A DNA stretch of 64,000 bases from Rubrivivax gelatinosus. Its GTDB lineage: Bacteria > Pseudomonadota > Gammaproteobacteria > Burkholderiales > Burkholderiaceae_C. Below the pieces are notes generated by a model. It did no database searches, had not been told where the DNA came from, and saw only the letters and a program-made list of their open reading frames with translations. Numbering within the stretch: position 1 is the first letter of the stretch; the number at the start of each line of letters is the position of its first letter. Of this stretch, positions 47,113 through 55,356 are shown piece after piece. Location: positions 1 to 64,000 of the forward strand of contig NZ_SLXD01000013.1 of assembly GCF_004340905.1 (NCBI RefSeq), written 5' to 3'. The translations under genes and the position numbers were made by a program.

Positions 47113-49290
47113 TCAGTCGGCCCGCTTCAAGTACTGCCACAGGAAGGCGTAGGTGTCGACGTTCTCCTCGAGCTGCTGCGTGCGCGTGTCGCCGATGCCG
47201 TGGCCCGAGGCGTAGTCCAGGCGCAGCAGCACCGGTGAATCGCCCGCGCGCGCGGCCTGCAGCCGCGCGGCGAACTTCAGGCTGTGCCAGACCGCGACAC
47301 GCGGGTCGTTGACGCCGTGCTTCAGCAGCACCGGCGGGTAGCGCGTGCCGTCGCGCACATGCGCGTACGGGCTCATCGCCAGCAGACCGCGGAAACCTTC
47401 TTCGGTCGTCACCGAACCGAACTCGGGGATGTTGGGCGGGCCGTTGGCCTCGAACTCCGCGCGCAGCGTGTCGTGCACGCCGACGCTCGGCACGACGGCA
47501 CCGAACAGGTCAGGACGTTCGGTCAGCACGCGCCCGGCGAGCAGGCCGCCGGCACTGCCGCCGCTGAAGCCGAGCTGGCGCGGGTTCGTCCAGCGTTCGG
47601 CGATCAGGTACTCGGCACAGGCGACGACGTCCAGCCAGGTGTTGCGCTTGTTCAAACCCTTGCCGGCCAGGTACCAGTCGTTGCCGTAGACGCCGCTGCC
47701 ACGCGGGTTGGCGAAGGCCAGCACGCCGCCCTTCTCCAGCCAGGCCAGGCGCTCGCGGCGGAAGCTCGGGTCGATCGTGAAGCCGTAGGAGGCATAGGCC
47801 GTCAGCCAGACCGGGTTGCGGCCGTCGAGCCTGACGTCGCGCCGATGCACGATGCTCATCGGCACACGCGCGCCGTCGTGGCTGGTGACCAGGACCTCGG
47901 TCGTCGTCAGCTCGGCCGGTGAGTCGATGGCGGCGAGCACCGGCAGGCCGATCTCGGTGGCGCGGCCCTCGCCGTCGACACGCAGGTGGCGCAGGCCCTG
48001 GGTCCAGCTCTGCAGCGCGATCAGCAGACCGTCCTGCTGCACGGCATTCAGGTCGCGGCCCCAGCCCTGGTCGATGTAGATCTGGCCGGCGAAGGGCAGC
48101 GCGACCGGCTCGAAATCGGCACCGTCGCGATGAGGGCGGCGCAGCAGCCGGTGCACGTTGCCTTCGCGCACCAGCACGTAGAGCGCGTCGCGTGCGGCGA
48201 CGACACGCTGCACCACGCGCTCCGACGCCGGCAGCAGAACGCGCGGCGGCTGGCCCGGCTGCGCCAGGTCGTAGGCCAGCACCTGCTGGCGCGGCGCGCC
48301 GCGGTGGCTGACGGCGTAGAGCGTCCAACCGCGCACGCTGTAGTCGACGATGCCGTCGTCCATGCCGGCCACCGGCGACCACTGCGCCGCCGGGTCGCGA
48401 CGCTGCGCCCAGGGGCCGGCGTACAAGGCCATCTCGTTGGCGACACCGTTGCCGAGCGCGACCAGCGCCCGCTCGGTGCCGGGAATGCGGCGCAGCAGCA
48501 CGTCGCCATCGCGGCCAGGGTCCAGCCCGGGCCAGGCGCGGCCCGGCAGCACCTCGTCGCGCGCCGGCTGGCCGGCCTCGCCGAGCGTGAACAGCACGAG
48601 CTCCGAATCGCGGTACTTGTCCTGCGGCCCGCGGCCCGGGCCGGGCGCGTGCTGGCGCAGCATCACCAGGCTGTCTTCGTCCTGCCAGTGCGGGTAGCCG
48701 GCGCGCGGCAGCGGGCCGAGCAGCACGCGGCCGCTGGCGACGTCGACGACGAGCAACTGGCCTTCTTCGGAGCCCGCCGCCGAGACGACGACGCCGGCGC
48801 GCGTGCCGCCGGGCGAGGCGCTGTAGTAGTTGATCGCCTGGGGCTGGCCGGGCGCCGCGCCGGGCAGGCGGATCGCCATCGGGTCGAAGACCAGGCGCTC
48901 GTCGCGGCCGCCGGGCGGGCGCTGCATCAGCCGGAACTGGTTCTCGGCGACACCACGCTTCAGATAGAACAGGCTGCCGTCGCCGCGCAGCTGCCCGCGG
49001 GCGACGCTGTCGCTGCCGCTGCGTTCCAGAGCCTCCAGCCGGGCGCGGAAGGCGGCGCGTTCAGGCAGCGCCTTCAGCACCGCGTCGGCGTGCTCGGCCT
49101 GGAGCTTCATCCAGGCTTGCACCTCGGGCGAGGTGGTGTTCTCCAGATAGCGGTAGCGGTCGACGACCTGCACGCCGTAGAAGCTCTCCTGCACAGGCCG
49201 CACCGGCGCCGCCGGGGGCTCGGCAGCCCCGGCCGGGAGGCTGATCAACAGGCCGGCGGCCCAGGCCGCGGCGCAGCGCGCGATCGACAT
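47113..49290 (-). CDS. Exported prolyl oligopeptidase-family (S9) peptidase
   Basis: A 725-residue peptidase. It has a signal peptide (CAAAWAAGLLISLPAGAAEPP), a seven-bladed beta-propeller (about residues 70-430), and a C-terminal alpha/beta-hydrolase with GFSGGSAGGLL (nucleophilic Ser), HGVNDPRV (Asp) and SGHGIGDT (His). The start YRYLENTTSPEVQAWMKLQ is family-typical. Export suggests periplasmic degradation of short proline-containing peptides. ATG at 49288-49290 places the signal peptide correctly. Confidence 0.93.
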   Translation of the reverse strand: MSIARCAAAWAAGLLISLPAGAAEPPAAPVRPVQESFYGVQVVDRYRYLENTTSPEVQAWMKLQAEHADAVLKALPERAAFRARLEALERSGSDSVARGQLRGDGSLFYLKRGVAENQFRLMQRPPGGRDERLVFDPMAIRLPGAAPGQPQAINYYSASPGGTRAGVVVSAAGSEEGQLLVVDVASGRVLLGPLPRAGYPHWQDEDSLVMLRQHAPGPGRGPQDKYRDSELVLFTLGEAGQPARDEVLPGRAWPGLDPGRDGDVLLRRIPGTERALVALGNGVANEMALYAGPWAQRRDPAAQWSPVAGMDDGIVDYSVRGWTLYAVSHRGAPRQQVLAYDLAQPGQPPRVLLPASERVVQRVVAARDALYVLVREGNVHRLLRRPHRDGADFEPVALPFAGQIYIDQGWGRDLNAVQQDGLLIALQSWTQGLRHLRVDGEGRATEIGLPVLAAIDSPAELTTTEVLVTSHDGARVPMSIVHRRDVRLDGRNPVWLTAYASYGFTIDPSFRRERLAWLEKGGVLAFANPRGSGVYGNDWYLAGKGLNKRNTWLDVVACAEYLIAERWTNPRQLGFSGGSAGGLLAGRVLTERPDLFGAVVPSVGVHDTLRAEFEANGPPNIPEFGSVTTEEGFRGLLAMSPYAHVRDGTRYPPVLLKHGVNDPRVAVWHSLKFAARLQAARAGDSPVLLRLDYASGHGIGDTRTQQLEENVDTYAFLWQYLKRAD

Positions 49291-49397
49291 GCGTTCGTCT
49301 TCCGTCTGGGCCCGGTTCGGGCGACGAGGCATTGCACCGACGGCTCGCGCCCGGGTCAACGCCGCGCGCGCGACGTGTCGTCCGGCGGGCGGACGCG

Positions 49398-50762
49398 CTA
49401 CTTGCCGATGCAGAAGCGCCCGAAGATCTCGCCCAGCAGATCCTCGGTACCGAACTCGCCGGTGATCTCGCCCAGCGCCTGGTGCGCCAGGCGCAGCTCT
49501 TCGGCCAGCAGGTCCAGCGCCGCGTCGCGCTGGCCCGCATGGGCCTGGGCCTGGTTCAGGTGCGCCAGCGTGCGCTGCAGCGCAGCCACGTGGCGCGCGC
49601 GGGCGGTGAACAGCCCCTCGGCCTGAGGTTGCCAGCCGGCGCGGCGCAGCAGTTCGCGCCGCAGCACCTCCAGCCCGGTGCCGGCCTTGGCCGACAGCAC
49701 GACACCCTCGCCCGGCGCCTGGGCCGCGGCGTCGGCCTTGTTGTGCACGTGCAGCAGGTCGGCGCCCTGCAGGCGCGCGGCGATCTCGGCTTCGGCGGCC
49801 TCGTAGGCGGCGTCGCCGCGGCGCGTCAGGTCGTGCACGAAGAGCACGGCGTCGGCGCCTTCGATCGCCTCCCAGCTGCGGCCGATGCCGATGCGCTCGA
49901 CCTCGTCGGCAGCGTGCTCGCGCAGGCCCGCGGTGTCGACAACGTGCAGCGGCACGCCTTCGATCTGGATCGTCTCGGCGACACGGTCGCGCGTCGTGCC
50001 CGGGATCGGCGTGACGATGGCCAGCTCGGCACCGGCGAGCGCGTTGAGCAGCGAGCTCTTGCCGACGTTGGGCTGGCCGGCGATGACGACACGCATGCCC
50101 TCGCGCAGCAGCGCGCCCTGGCGGGCACGCGCCAGCGCGGCGCCGATGGCGGCTTCGATCGCGTCCAGGCGTTCACGCGCGCGGGCCTTCTCGAGGAAGT
50201 CGATCTCCTCCTCGGGGAAGTCCAGCGTCGCCTCGACCAGCGTGCGCAGGTCGACGACGTGCCGGGCCAGCGTGTGGATCTCGGCCGAGAACGCGCCGTC
50301 CAGCGAACGCGCGGCCGAACGCGCCGCCGCCTCGGTGCTGGCGTCGATCAGGTCGGCCACGGCCTCGGCCTGCGCGAGGTCGATCTTGTCGTTGAGGAAG
50401 GCGCGCTCGGTGAACTCGCCGGCACGCGCCAGCCGCAGGCCGATGCCCGCGCCGGCTTCGAGCACACGCGCCAGCAGCAGCTGCAGCAGCACCGGGCCGC
50501 CGTGAGCCTGCAGCTCCAGCACGTCCTCGCCGGTGTAGGACTGAGGCGCCGGGAAGTGGATCGCCAGGCCGCGGTCGAGCACCGAGCCGTCGGCGGCCGT
50601 GAACGGCAGCAGCATCGCCGTGCGCGGCGTCAGCGCGCGGCCGAACAGCGCCTGCACCAGCGGCGCGAGGTCGGGGCCGGAAGCGCGCACGATGCCGACC
50701 GCGCCGCGCCCGGAGGCGGTGGCGACGGCGGCGATGGGGTCACGCAATCGGGCGAGCAGCAT
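49398..50762 (-). CDS. mnmE: tRNA modification GTPase MnmE
   Basis: A 454-residue protein. The N-terminal folate-binding domain starts PIAAVATASGRGAVGIVRASG; a GTPase insert carries G1 GQPNVGKSSLLNAL and G3 DTAG; and the C-terminal C-x-G-K motif CIGK is the last four residues. With MnmG it adds carboxymethylaminomethyl to U34 of certain tRNAs. A strong terminator separates it from yidC, so it has its own promoter or depends on read-through. mnmA lies in the same window. Confidence 0.98.
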   Translation of the reverse strand: MLLARLRDPIAAVATASGRGAVGIVRASGPDLAPLVQALFGRALTPRTAMLLPFTAADGSVLDRGLAIHFPAPQSYTGEDVLELQAHGGPVLLQLLLARVLEAGAGIGLRLARAGEFTERAFLNDKIDLAQAEAVADLIDASTEAAARSAARSLDGAFSAEIHTLARHVVDLRTLVEATLDFPEEEIDFLEKARARERLDAIEAAIGAALARARQGALLREGMRVVIAGQPNVGKSSLLNALAGAELAIVTPIPGTTRDRVAETIQIEGVPLHVVDTAGLREHAADEVERIGIGRSWEAIEGADAVLFVHDLTRRGDAAYEAAEAEIAARLQGADLLHVHNKADAAAQAPGEGVVLSAKAGTGLEVLRRELLRRAGWQPQAEGLFTARARHVAALQRTLAHLNQAQAHAGQRDAALDLLAEELRLAHQALGEITGEFGTEDLLGEIFGRFCIGK

Positions 50763-50780
50763 CGGCGGATTCTCTCAGTC

Positions 50781-50820
50781 AAAAACGAAGCCCCCGCGGC
50801 TCGCGCCGGCGGGGGCTTCG
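50781..50820 (-). terminator. Strong Rho-independent terminator after yidC
   Basis: A perfect 12-bp stem (CGAAGCCCCCGC and GCGGGGGCTTCG) with an 11-nt loop is followed on the minus strand by TTTTT. It lies between the yidC stop and the mnmE start and should end most rpmH-rnpA-yidD-yidC transcripts. Confidence 0.92.
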
Positions 50821-50844
50821 GGTACGGCGGGCTTCAGCCGGCCG

Positions 50845-52503
50845 TCAGGCCACGCCGAGCTTCTTGTTGATGTACCACTGCTGCGCGATCGACAGCACGT
50901 TGTTCGTCAGCCAGTACAGCACCAGGCCGGCCGGGAAGAAGAAGAACATGACGCCGAAGGCCAGCGGCATGAACCACATCAGCCGGGCCTGCATCGGATC
51001 GGGCGGCTTGGCACCCAGCGCCACCTGCACCAGCGACGAGGCCGTCATCAGGATCGGCAGGATGAACCACGGGTCCTTGGCCGACAGGTCGGTGATCCAG
51101 CCGATCCACGGCGCGTTGCGCATCTCGACGCTGGACAGCAGCACCCAGTACAGCGCGATGAAGAACGGCATCTGGATCAGGATCGGCAGGCAGCCGCCCA
51201 GCGGATTGACCTTCTCCTCGCGGTAGATGCGCATCATCTCCTGCTGCATCTGCTGCGGCTTGTCCTTGTAGCGCTCGCGCATCTCCATGACGCGCGGGTT
51301 GATGGCCCGCATCTTGGCCATCGACTTGTAGGCGCTGGCGTTGAGCCAGTAGAAGGCGATCTTCAGCAGCACCACGAGCGCGACGATCGCCCAGCCCCAG
51401 TTGCCGATCGCCGAATAGAGCTTGTCGAGCAGCCAGAACAGCGGCTTGGACAGCGGCATCAGCCAGCCGTAGTCCTTCAGGTACTCCAGCCCCGGCGCCA
51501 GCGCGGCCAGCGAGGTCTCGAGCTGCGGGCCGACGAAGAGCTGCGACTCCAGCGCCTTGGTGGCGCCCGGCGCCACCTCGCCCATCGGCAGCACCATCGC
51601 GATGGTGTAGAGGTTGTCGCCGATCTTGGCGGTGCGGAACTCGCGCTGGCCGTCGATGTTGACGATCCAGGCCGACGCGAAGTAGTGCTGGACCATCGCC
51701 ACCCAGCCGTCGTTGGCGCTCTTGTCGTGGCCGGCGTCGTTCTTGGCGATGTCCTTGAAGTCGATCTTCTTGTACTTGCTGGTCGACGTGAACATCGCCG
51801 GCCCGGTGAAGGTCGAGTAGAAGTGCGACTCGCCTTCGGGCGCGTTGCCGTCGCGTGCCAGCTGCAGGTACAGCTGCGGCGCGACCGGTGCCGTACCGCC
51901 GTTGACGAACTCGTGGCGCACGGCGACGGCGTAGTCGCCGCGCTTGAAGGTGTAGGTCTTGACCAGCGTGCGGCCGTCGACCGGCGCGGACTCGAAACGC
52001 AGCGTCAGCGAGTCCTGCCCGTCGGCCAGCGTGCGTTCGCCCGGGGCCGCCGTCATCGGCGTCAGGTGCGTCGGCAGCGCCACGCCGGCCTGGCCGGTGA
52101 TCAGGCCGGTCTGGGCGACGTACTCGCGCGCGGCGACACGGTCCAGCAGGACGACGTTCTGGTCGGGGTGGTTGGCGTCGCGGTACTTCAGCAGCTCCAG
52201 GCGCACGAGCTGGCCGCCGATGCTGTCGAAGGTGGCCTTGACGAGGTCGGTCGTGACGACGACCTGCTCGCCGACGGCAGGCGCCGCGGGCTGCGGCACG
52301 GCACCGGCCGGGGCCGTGGCCGCGGAGGCCGTCGGCACGCCGGCGGAGGCGGCGCTGCCGGGCGCGGAGGCTGCCGTCGCGGCCGGGCGGGCCGGGCCGC
52401 CGAGCAGCGACGGCTGTCCGTTGTGCTTGTTCCACGCGTCCCACAACAGGAACAGCGAGGTGACGAAGACCACCCAGAGGATGGTGCGGCGGATGTCGGT
52501 CAT
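50845..52503 (-). CDS. yidC: Membrane protein insertase YidC
   Basis: A 552-residue YidC. It has an N-terminal anchor helix (TILWVVFVTSLFLLWDAWNKHN), a large periplasmic beta-sandwich domain (about residues 60-340) preceded by an Ala/Pro-rich linker, and the five-helix core with the RYKDKPQQMQQEMMRIYREEKVNPLGGCLP coiled-coil loop. It inserts membrane proteins alone or with SecYEG. It lies in the canonical rpmH-rnpA-yidD-yidC order. Confidence 0.98.
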   Translation of the reverse strand: MTDIRRTILWVVFVTSLFLLWDAWNKHNGQPSLLGGPARPAATAASAPGSAASAGVPTASAATAPAGAVPQPAAPAVGEQVVVTTDLVKATFDSIGGQLVRLELLKYRDANHPDQNVVLLDRVAAREYVAQTGLITGQAGVALPTHLTPMTAAPGERTLADGQDSLTLRFESAPVDGRTLVKTYTFKRGDYAVAVRHEFVNGGTAPVAPQLYLQLARDGNAPEGESHFYSTFTGPAMFTSTSKYKKIDFKDIAKNDAGHDKSANDGWVAMVQHYFASAWIVNIDGQREFRTAKIGDNLYTIAMVLPMGEVAPGATKALESQLFVGPQLETSLAALAPGLEYLKDYGWLMPLSKPLFWLLDKLYSAIGNWGWAIVALVVLLKIAFYWLNASAYKSMAKMRAINPRVMEMRERYKDKPQQMQQEMMRIYREEKVNPLGGCLPILIQMPFFIALYWVLLSSVEMRNAPWIGWITDLSAKDPWFILPILMTASSLVQVALGAKPPDPMQARLMWFMPLAFGVMFFFFPAGLVLYWLTNNVLSIAQQWYINKKLGVA

Positions 52504-52512
52504 AGGCTCGGT

Positions 52513-52815
52513 CTACTGGGCGTCGTCCGCGCCGGGGCGGACGAACCGGGTGAACAGTCCCCGCGCGGGGTTCGGAAAGCGCTCGGGCACAGGATCGCAG
52601 CCGCCGTCGCACCAGGGATGACAACGCAGCAGGCGCCAGACCGTGAGCGCACTGCCGCCGGCAGCGCCGTAGCGCTGCAGTGCGTCCAACGAATACTGCG
52701 AGCAGGTCGGCTCGAAACGGCAGGCGTTGCCCAGCCAGGGCTTGAGCAGCAGACGATAGCCGCGCACCAGCAGCACCAGCAGGCGCTGCGGCAGGCGCGC
52801 GAGTTCGTCGCCCAT
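52513..52815 (-). CDS. yidD: Membrane protein insertion efficiency factor YidD
   Basis: A 100-residue YidD with core LVRGYRLLLKPWLGNACRFEPTCSQY and WRLLRCHPWCDGGCDPVP, the family's cysteine-bearing motifs. It helps YidC-dependent insertion. The ATG at 52813-52815 is one base from the rnpA stop; a longer frame upstream lies inside rnpA. The gene is 9 bp from yidC. Confidence 0.95.
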   Translation of the reverse strand: MGDELARLPQRLLVLLVRGYRLLLKPWLGNACRFEPTCSQYSLDALQRYGAAGGSALTVWRLLRCHPWCDGGCDPVPERFPNPARGLFTRFVRPGADDAQ

Positions 52816-52816
52816 C

Positions 52817-53287
52817 TCAGTTGCGCCGGGCGCGGCTGAAGAGCTGCTCGAGTTCCGAACGCGCCGCCTGGCGCAGCGCGTCGGAGGCGGCGGACGGGAA
52901 CTGCGCCGGCGCAAAAGGCGCCCGCAGCCGCACGACCCACAGGCCGGGCGGCAGGGTCTCGGCATGGCGCGCCATGGCGGCACGGATCTGCCGCTTCAGC
53001 AGGACCCGCGTGACCGATCGGCGGGCATGCCGCTTGGGCACGACACTGCCCAGCCAGCAGGCTTCGGGAGCCGGCGGGCAGGAGTCATCCACAGGCTGTG
53101 CATCGTTCTGTGCGTCGCCTGTGGACAACTTGGGCTGCACGGTGTGCAGCTGCTGCCAGCGGGACGCACAAGGCCAGCCGCTCACGTGGTGAACGGCGAA
53201 GTGAGTGCTTCGCGATCGACTGGGCGTCGCGAGCACTCTTTCGAAGTCGGCCTTCTGCACGATCGGTTGAACGACCGGACGCTGCAC
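52817..53287 (-). CDS. rnpA: Ribonuclease P protein component RnpA
   Basis: A 156-residue protein with the RNR-type core WLGSVVPKRHARRSVTRVLLKRQIRAA and a basic helix near GLWVVRLRAPF. It is the protein cofactor of the ribozyme that matures tRNA 5' ends. It starts with GTG at 53285-53287; another in-frame GTG lies 27 bp later. A linker of about 30 residues (LSTGDAQNDAQPVDDSCPPAP) between strands makes it longer than the usual 115-130 residues. That linker encodes two DnaA-box-like sequences. Confidence 0.93.
   Translation of the reverse strand: MQRPVVQPIVQKADFERVLATPSRSRSTHFAVHHVSGWPCASRWQQLHTVQPKLSTGDAQNDAQPVDDSCPPAPEACWLGSVVPKRHARRSVTRVLLKRQIRAAMARHAETLPPGLWVVRLRAPFAPAQFPSAASDALRQAARSELEQLFSRARRN
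53085..53128. other. Two opposed DnaA-box-like sequences inside rnpA
   Basis: On the minus strand TTGTCCACA (53128-53120) encodes the Leu-Ser-Thr of the RnpA linker. TGTGGATGA (53093-53085), the complement of TCATCCACA, encodes part of Pro-Val-Asp-Asp. Each differs from TTATCCACA by one base, and they face each other 26 bp apart. They lie about 0.6 kb from dnaA. Confidence 0.6.
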
Positions 53288-53354
53288 GGGACCTCGGCTG
53301 GCGGATCAGGCGGCGGCGACGCGTGGCGTGCCGAGCCGGCGTGACCCGTGCGCC

Positions 53355-53489
53355 TTAGACGGCCAGGCGCTTGCGGCCCTTGGCGCGGCGTGCATTGATG
53401 ACTGCACGGCCGCCGCGCGTCTTCATGCGCACGAGAAAGCCATGGGTACGGGCGCGACGGATCTTGGACGGCTGGTAGGTGCGCTTCAT
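53355..53489 (-). CDS. rpmH: Ribosomal protein bL34
   Basis: A 44-residue basic protein starting MKRTYQPSKIRRARTHGFLV and ending AKGRKRLAV, the complete bL34 sequence. It is a structural protein of the 50S subunit near the exit region. It is first in the rpmH-rnpA-yidD-yidC operon, divergent from dnaA. AGAGAG-type purine sequence precedes its ATG. A good sigma70 promoter is visible upstream. Confidence 0.98.
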   Translation of the reverse strand: MKRTYQPSKIRRARTHGFLVRMKTRGGRAVINARRAKGRKRLAV

Positions 53490-53536
53490 GGTTCAGAGCT
53501 CTCTTTGGCGCTAGGGTGAAATTCGGAAAACCCACG

Positions 53537-53565
53537 ATTACAGCAAGAAAAGCTTGCAGCGTCAA
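53537..53565 (-). promoter_or_regulatory. rpmH promoter
   Basis: Read on the minus strand: TTGACG (53565-53560), a 17-bp spacer and TGTAAT (53542-53537). This is close to the sigma70 consensus with ideal spacing, about 40 bp ahead of the rpmH start. Confidence 0.75.
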
Positions 53566-53644
53566 CCAGTTAGCCGAGATGTCCCCAAGATGCACTCCAG
53601 GGGATGGCAGCACAGCCCCCGAAGACGATCTGTGGATAACTGGC

Positions 53645-53672
53645 TTGAAGAGTGCCGTCCGGTACGTAGAAT
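53645..53672 (+). promoter_or_regulatory. dnaA promoter
   Basis: TTGAAG (53645-53650), a 16-bp spacer and TAGAAT (53667-53672) predict a start near 53679, about 22 nt before the dnaA ATG. The perfect DnaA box ends 5 bp upstream of the -35, well placed for autoregulation. Confidence 0.65.
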
Positions 53673-53700
53673 GCGCCCCCTGCAAAAGAAGATTTCCACA

Positions 53701-55131
53701 ATGACCGTAGATCTCTGGCAACGCGGCTGCGAGCGCCTCGCGACCGAGTTGCCCGAACACCAGTTCAACACCTGGATCCGGCCGCTGCCGCCGGCCCAGC
53801 TCAGCCGGGACGAGGCCGACACCGCGGTCGTGTCGGTGCGGGTGCCCAACCGCTTCAAGCTCGACTGGATCCGCGCGCAGTACGCCGGGCGCATCGAGTC
53901 GGTGCTCAGTGACCTCGCCGGCAAGCCGGTGCGCCTGGAGCTGACGCTGGCCCCGCGCAGCGAGGCCGCGACCCCGGCGCCGCTGCGCGCCAGCACCGGC
54001 TACGCGCACGCCAGCGTGGCGGCGCCGGTGACCAGCGCGGCCGCCGCCGCGGTGGCCGCGGTCAGCGCGCCCCCCCAGCCGCAGGCCGCCGCCCCGGCGC
54101 CGGCCGCCAGCCGCAACAAGCTGAACCACTCGCTCACCTTCGACACGCTGGTGCCCGGGCGCGCCAACCAGATGGCGCGCACCGCGGCGCTGCACGTCGC
54201 CGGCGCGCCGGGGCAGATGTACAACCCGCTGTTCATCTACGGCGGTGTCGGCCTGGGCAAGACCCACCTCGTGCACGCCGTCGGCAACGCGCTGCTGAAG
54301 GACCGCCCCGACGCCCGCGTGCTGTACCTGCACGCCGAGCAGTTCATCAGCGACGTCGTCAAGAACTACCAGCGCAAGACCTTCGACGAGCTGAAGGCCA
54401 AGTACCACTCGCTGGACCTGCTGCTGATCGACGACGTGCAGTTCTTCGCCGGCAAGGACCGCACGCAGGAGGAGTTCTTCAACACCTTCGAGGCGCTGCT
54501 GGCCAAGCGCGCGCACATCATCATGACCAGCGACACCTACCCGAAGGGGCTGGTGGACATCGACGAGCGGCTGACCAGCCGCTTCGACGCCGGGCTGACG
54601 GTGGCCATCGAGCCGCCCGAGCTCGAGATGCGCGTGGCCATCCTGATCAAGAAGGCGCTGGCCGAAGGCGCCGAGATGCCCGAGGACGTCGCCTTCTTCA
54701 TCGCCAAGAACGTGCGCGCCAACGTGCGTGAACTGGAAGGCGCGCTGCGCAAGGTGCTGGCCTACAGCCGCTTCAGCCAGAAGGACATCAACATCGCGCT
54801 GGCGCGCGACGCGCTGAAGGACCTGCTGTCGATCCAGAACCGCCAGATCAGCGTCGAGAACATCCAGAAGACGGTGGCCGACTTCTACAAGATCAAGGTC
54901 GCCGACATGTATTCGAAGAAGCGCCCGGCCTCGATCGCGCGGCCGCGCCAGATCGCGATGTACCTGGCCAAGGACATGACCAAGAAGAGCCTGCCCGAGA
55001 TCGGCGAGCTCTTCGGCGGCCGTGACCATACGACGGTGCTGCACGCGGTGCGCAAGATCGCCGACGAGCGCCAGCGCAACACCGAGCTGAACCAGCAGCT
55101 GCACGTGCTCGAGCAGACCTTGAAGGGCTGA
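53701..55131 (+). CDS. dnaA: Replication initiator DnaA
   Basis: A 476-residue DnaA. Domain I begins LWQRGCERLATELPEHQFNTWIRPL, domain II is an Ala/Pro-rich linker (about residues 85-135), and domain III has Walker A GGVGLGKTH from residue 181 and Walker B LLLIDDVQFF. Domain IV has the signature GGRDHTTVLHAVRKI. It binds 9-bp boxes and opens oriC. The ATG at 53701 gives the family start MTVDLWQRG; a longer frame into the spacer is rejected. It leads the dnaA-dnaN-gyrB cluster. Confidence 0.98.
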   Translation: MTVDLWQRGCERLATELPEHQFNTWIRPLPPAQLSRDEADTAVVSVRVPNRFKLDWIRAQYAGRIESVLSDLAGKPVRLELTLAPRSEAATPAPLRASTGYAHASVAAPVTSAAAAAVAAVSAPPQPQAAAPAPAASRNKLNHSLTFDTLVPGRANQMARTAALHVAGAPGQMYNPLFIYGGVGLGKTHLVHAVGNALLKDRPDARVLYLHAEQFISDVVKNYQRKTFDELKAKYHSLDLLLIDDVQFFAGKDRTQEEFFNTFEALLAKRAHIIMTSDTYPKGLVDIDERLTSRFDAGLTVAIEPPELEMRVAILIKKALAEGAEMPEDVAFFIAKNVRANVRELEGALRKVLAYSRFSQKDINIALARDALKDLLSIQNRQISVENIQKTVADFYKIKVADMYSKKRPASIARPRQIAMYLAKDMTKKSLPEIGELFGGRDHTTVLHAVRKIADERQRNTELNQQLHVLEQTLKG

Positions 55132-55356
55132 CGGCACGCCGCCGCCTGCCCGACCCTGGGGAAAACTCCGGGACAAGGTCGGAGTTGTCCACGCCGGCCG
55201 CGACGGCCCGCGAGTTGTCCAGAAAACGCATCCGTCCGTCCCTGCCACGACCCACAACGCTGCCCACCTGCTAAAGCGTTGTCGGAAAGGCGGAAAATAA
55301 CGTTGTCCCCAGAAGTTGCCGTCGCCTACTACGACCACCAAGTTAAAGAGGAAGAC
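55132..55356 (+). other. dnaA-dnaN spacer with repeated DnaA-box-like sequences
   Basis: Three same-strand near-matches lie in this 225-bp gap: TTGTCCACG (55185-55193), TTGTCCAGA (55215-55223) and TTGTCCCCA (55303-55311). The first pair are exactly 30 bp apart, about three helical turns. An AT-rich GGAAAATAACG segment precedes the third. These may be part of oriC or DnaA-titration/regulatory sites for dnaN. Confidence 0.5.

Larger units (their letters stand above)
53490..53700. other. Candidate replication origin region between rpmH and dnaA
   Basis: The 211-bp spacer is markedly more AT-rich than its surroundings. It holds a perfect DnaA box TGTGGATAA (53631-53639), a weaker TTTCCACAA at the dnaA start, divergent promoters, and a GCAAG-AAAAG-CTTGC dyad. 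In many betaproteobacteria oriC lies here. With only one perfect box inside, any origin probably extends into rnpA and/or the dnaA-dnaN spacer. Confidence 0.6.
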
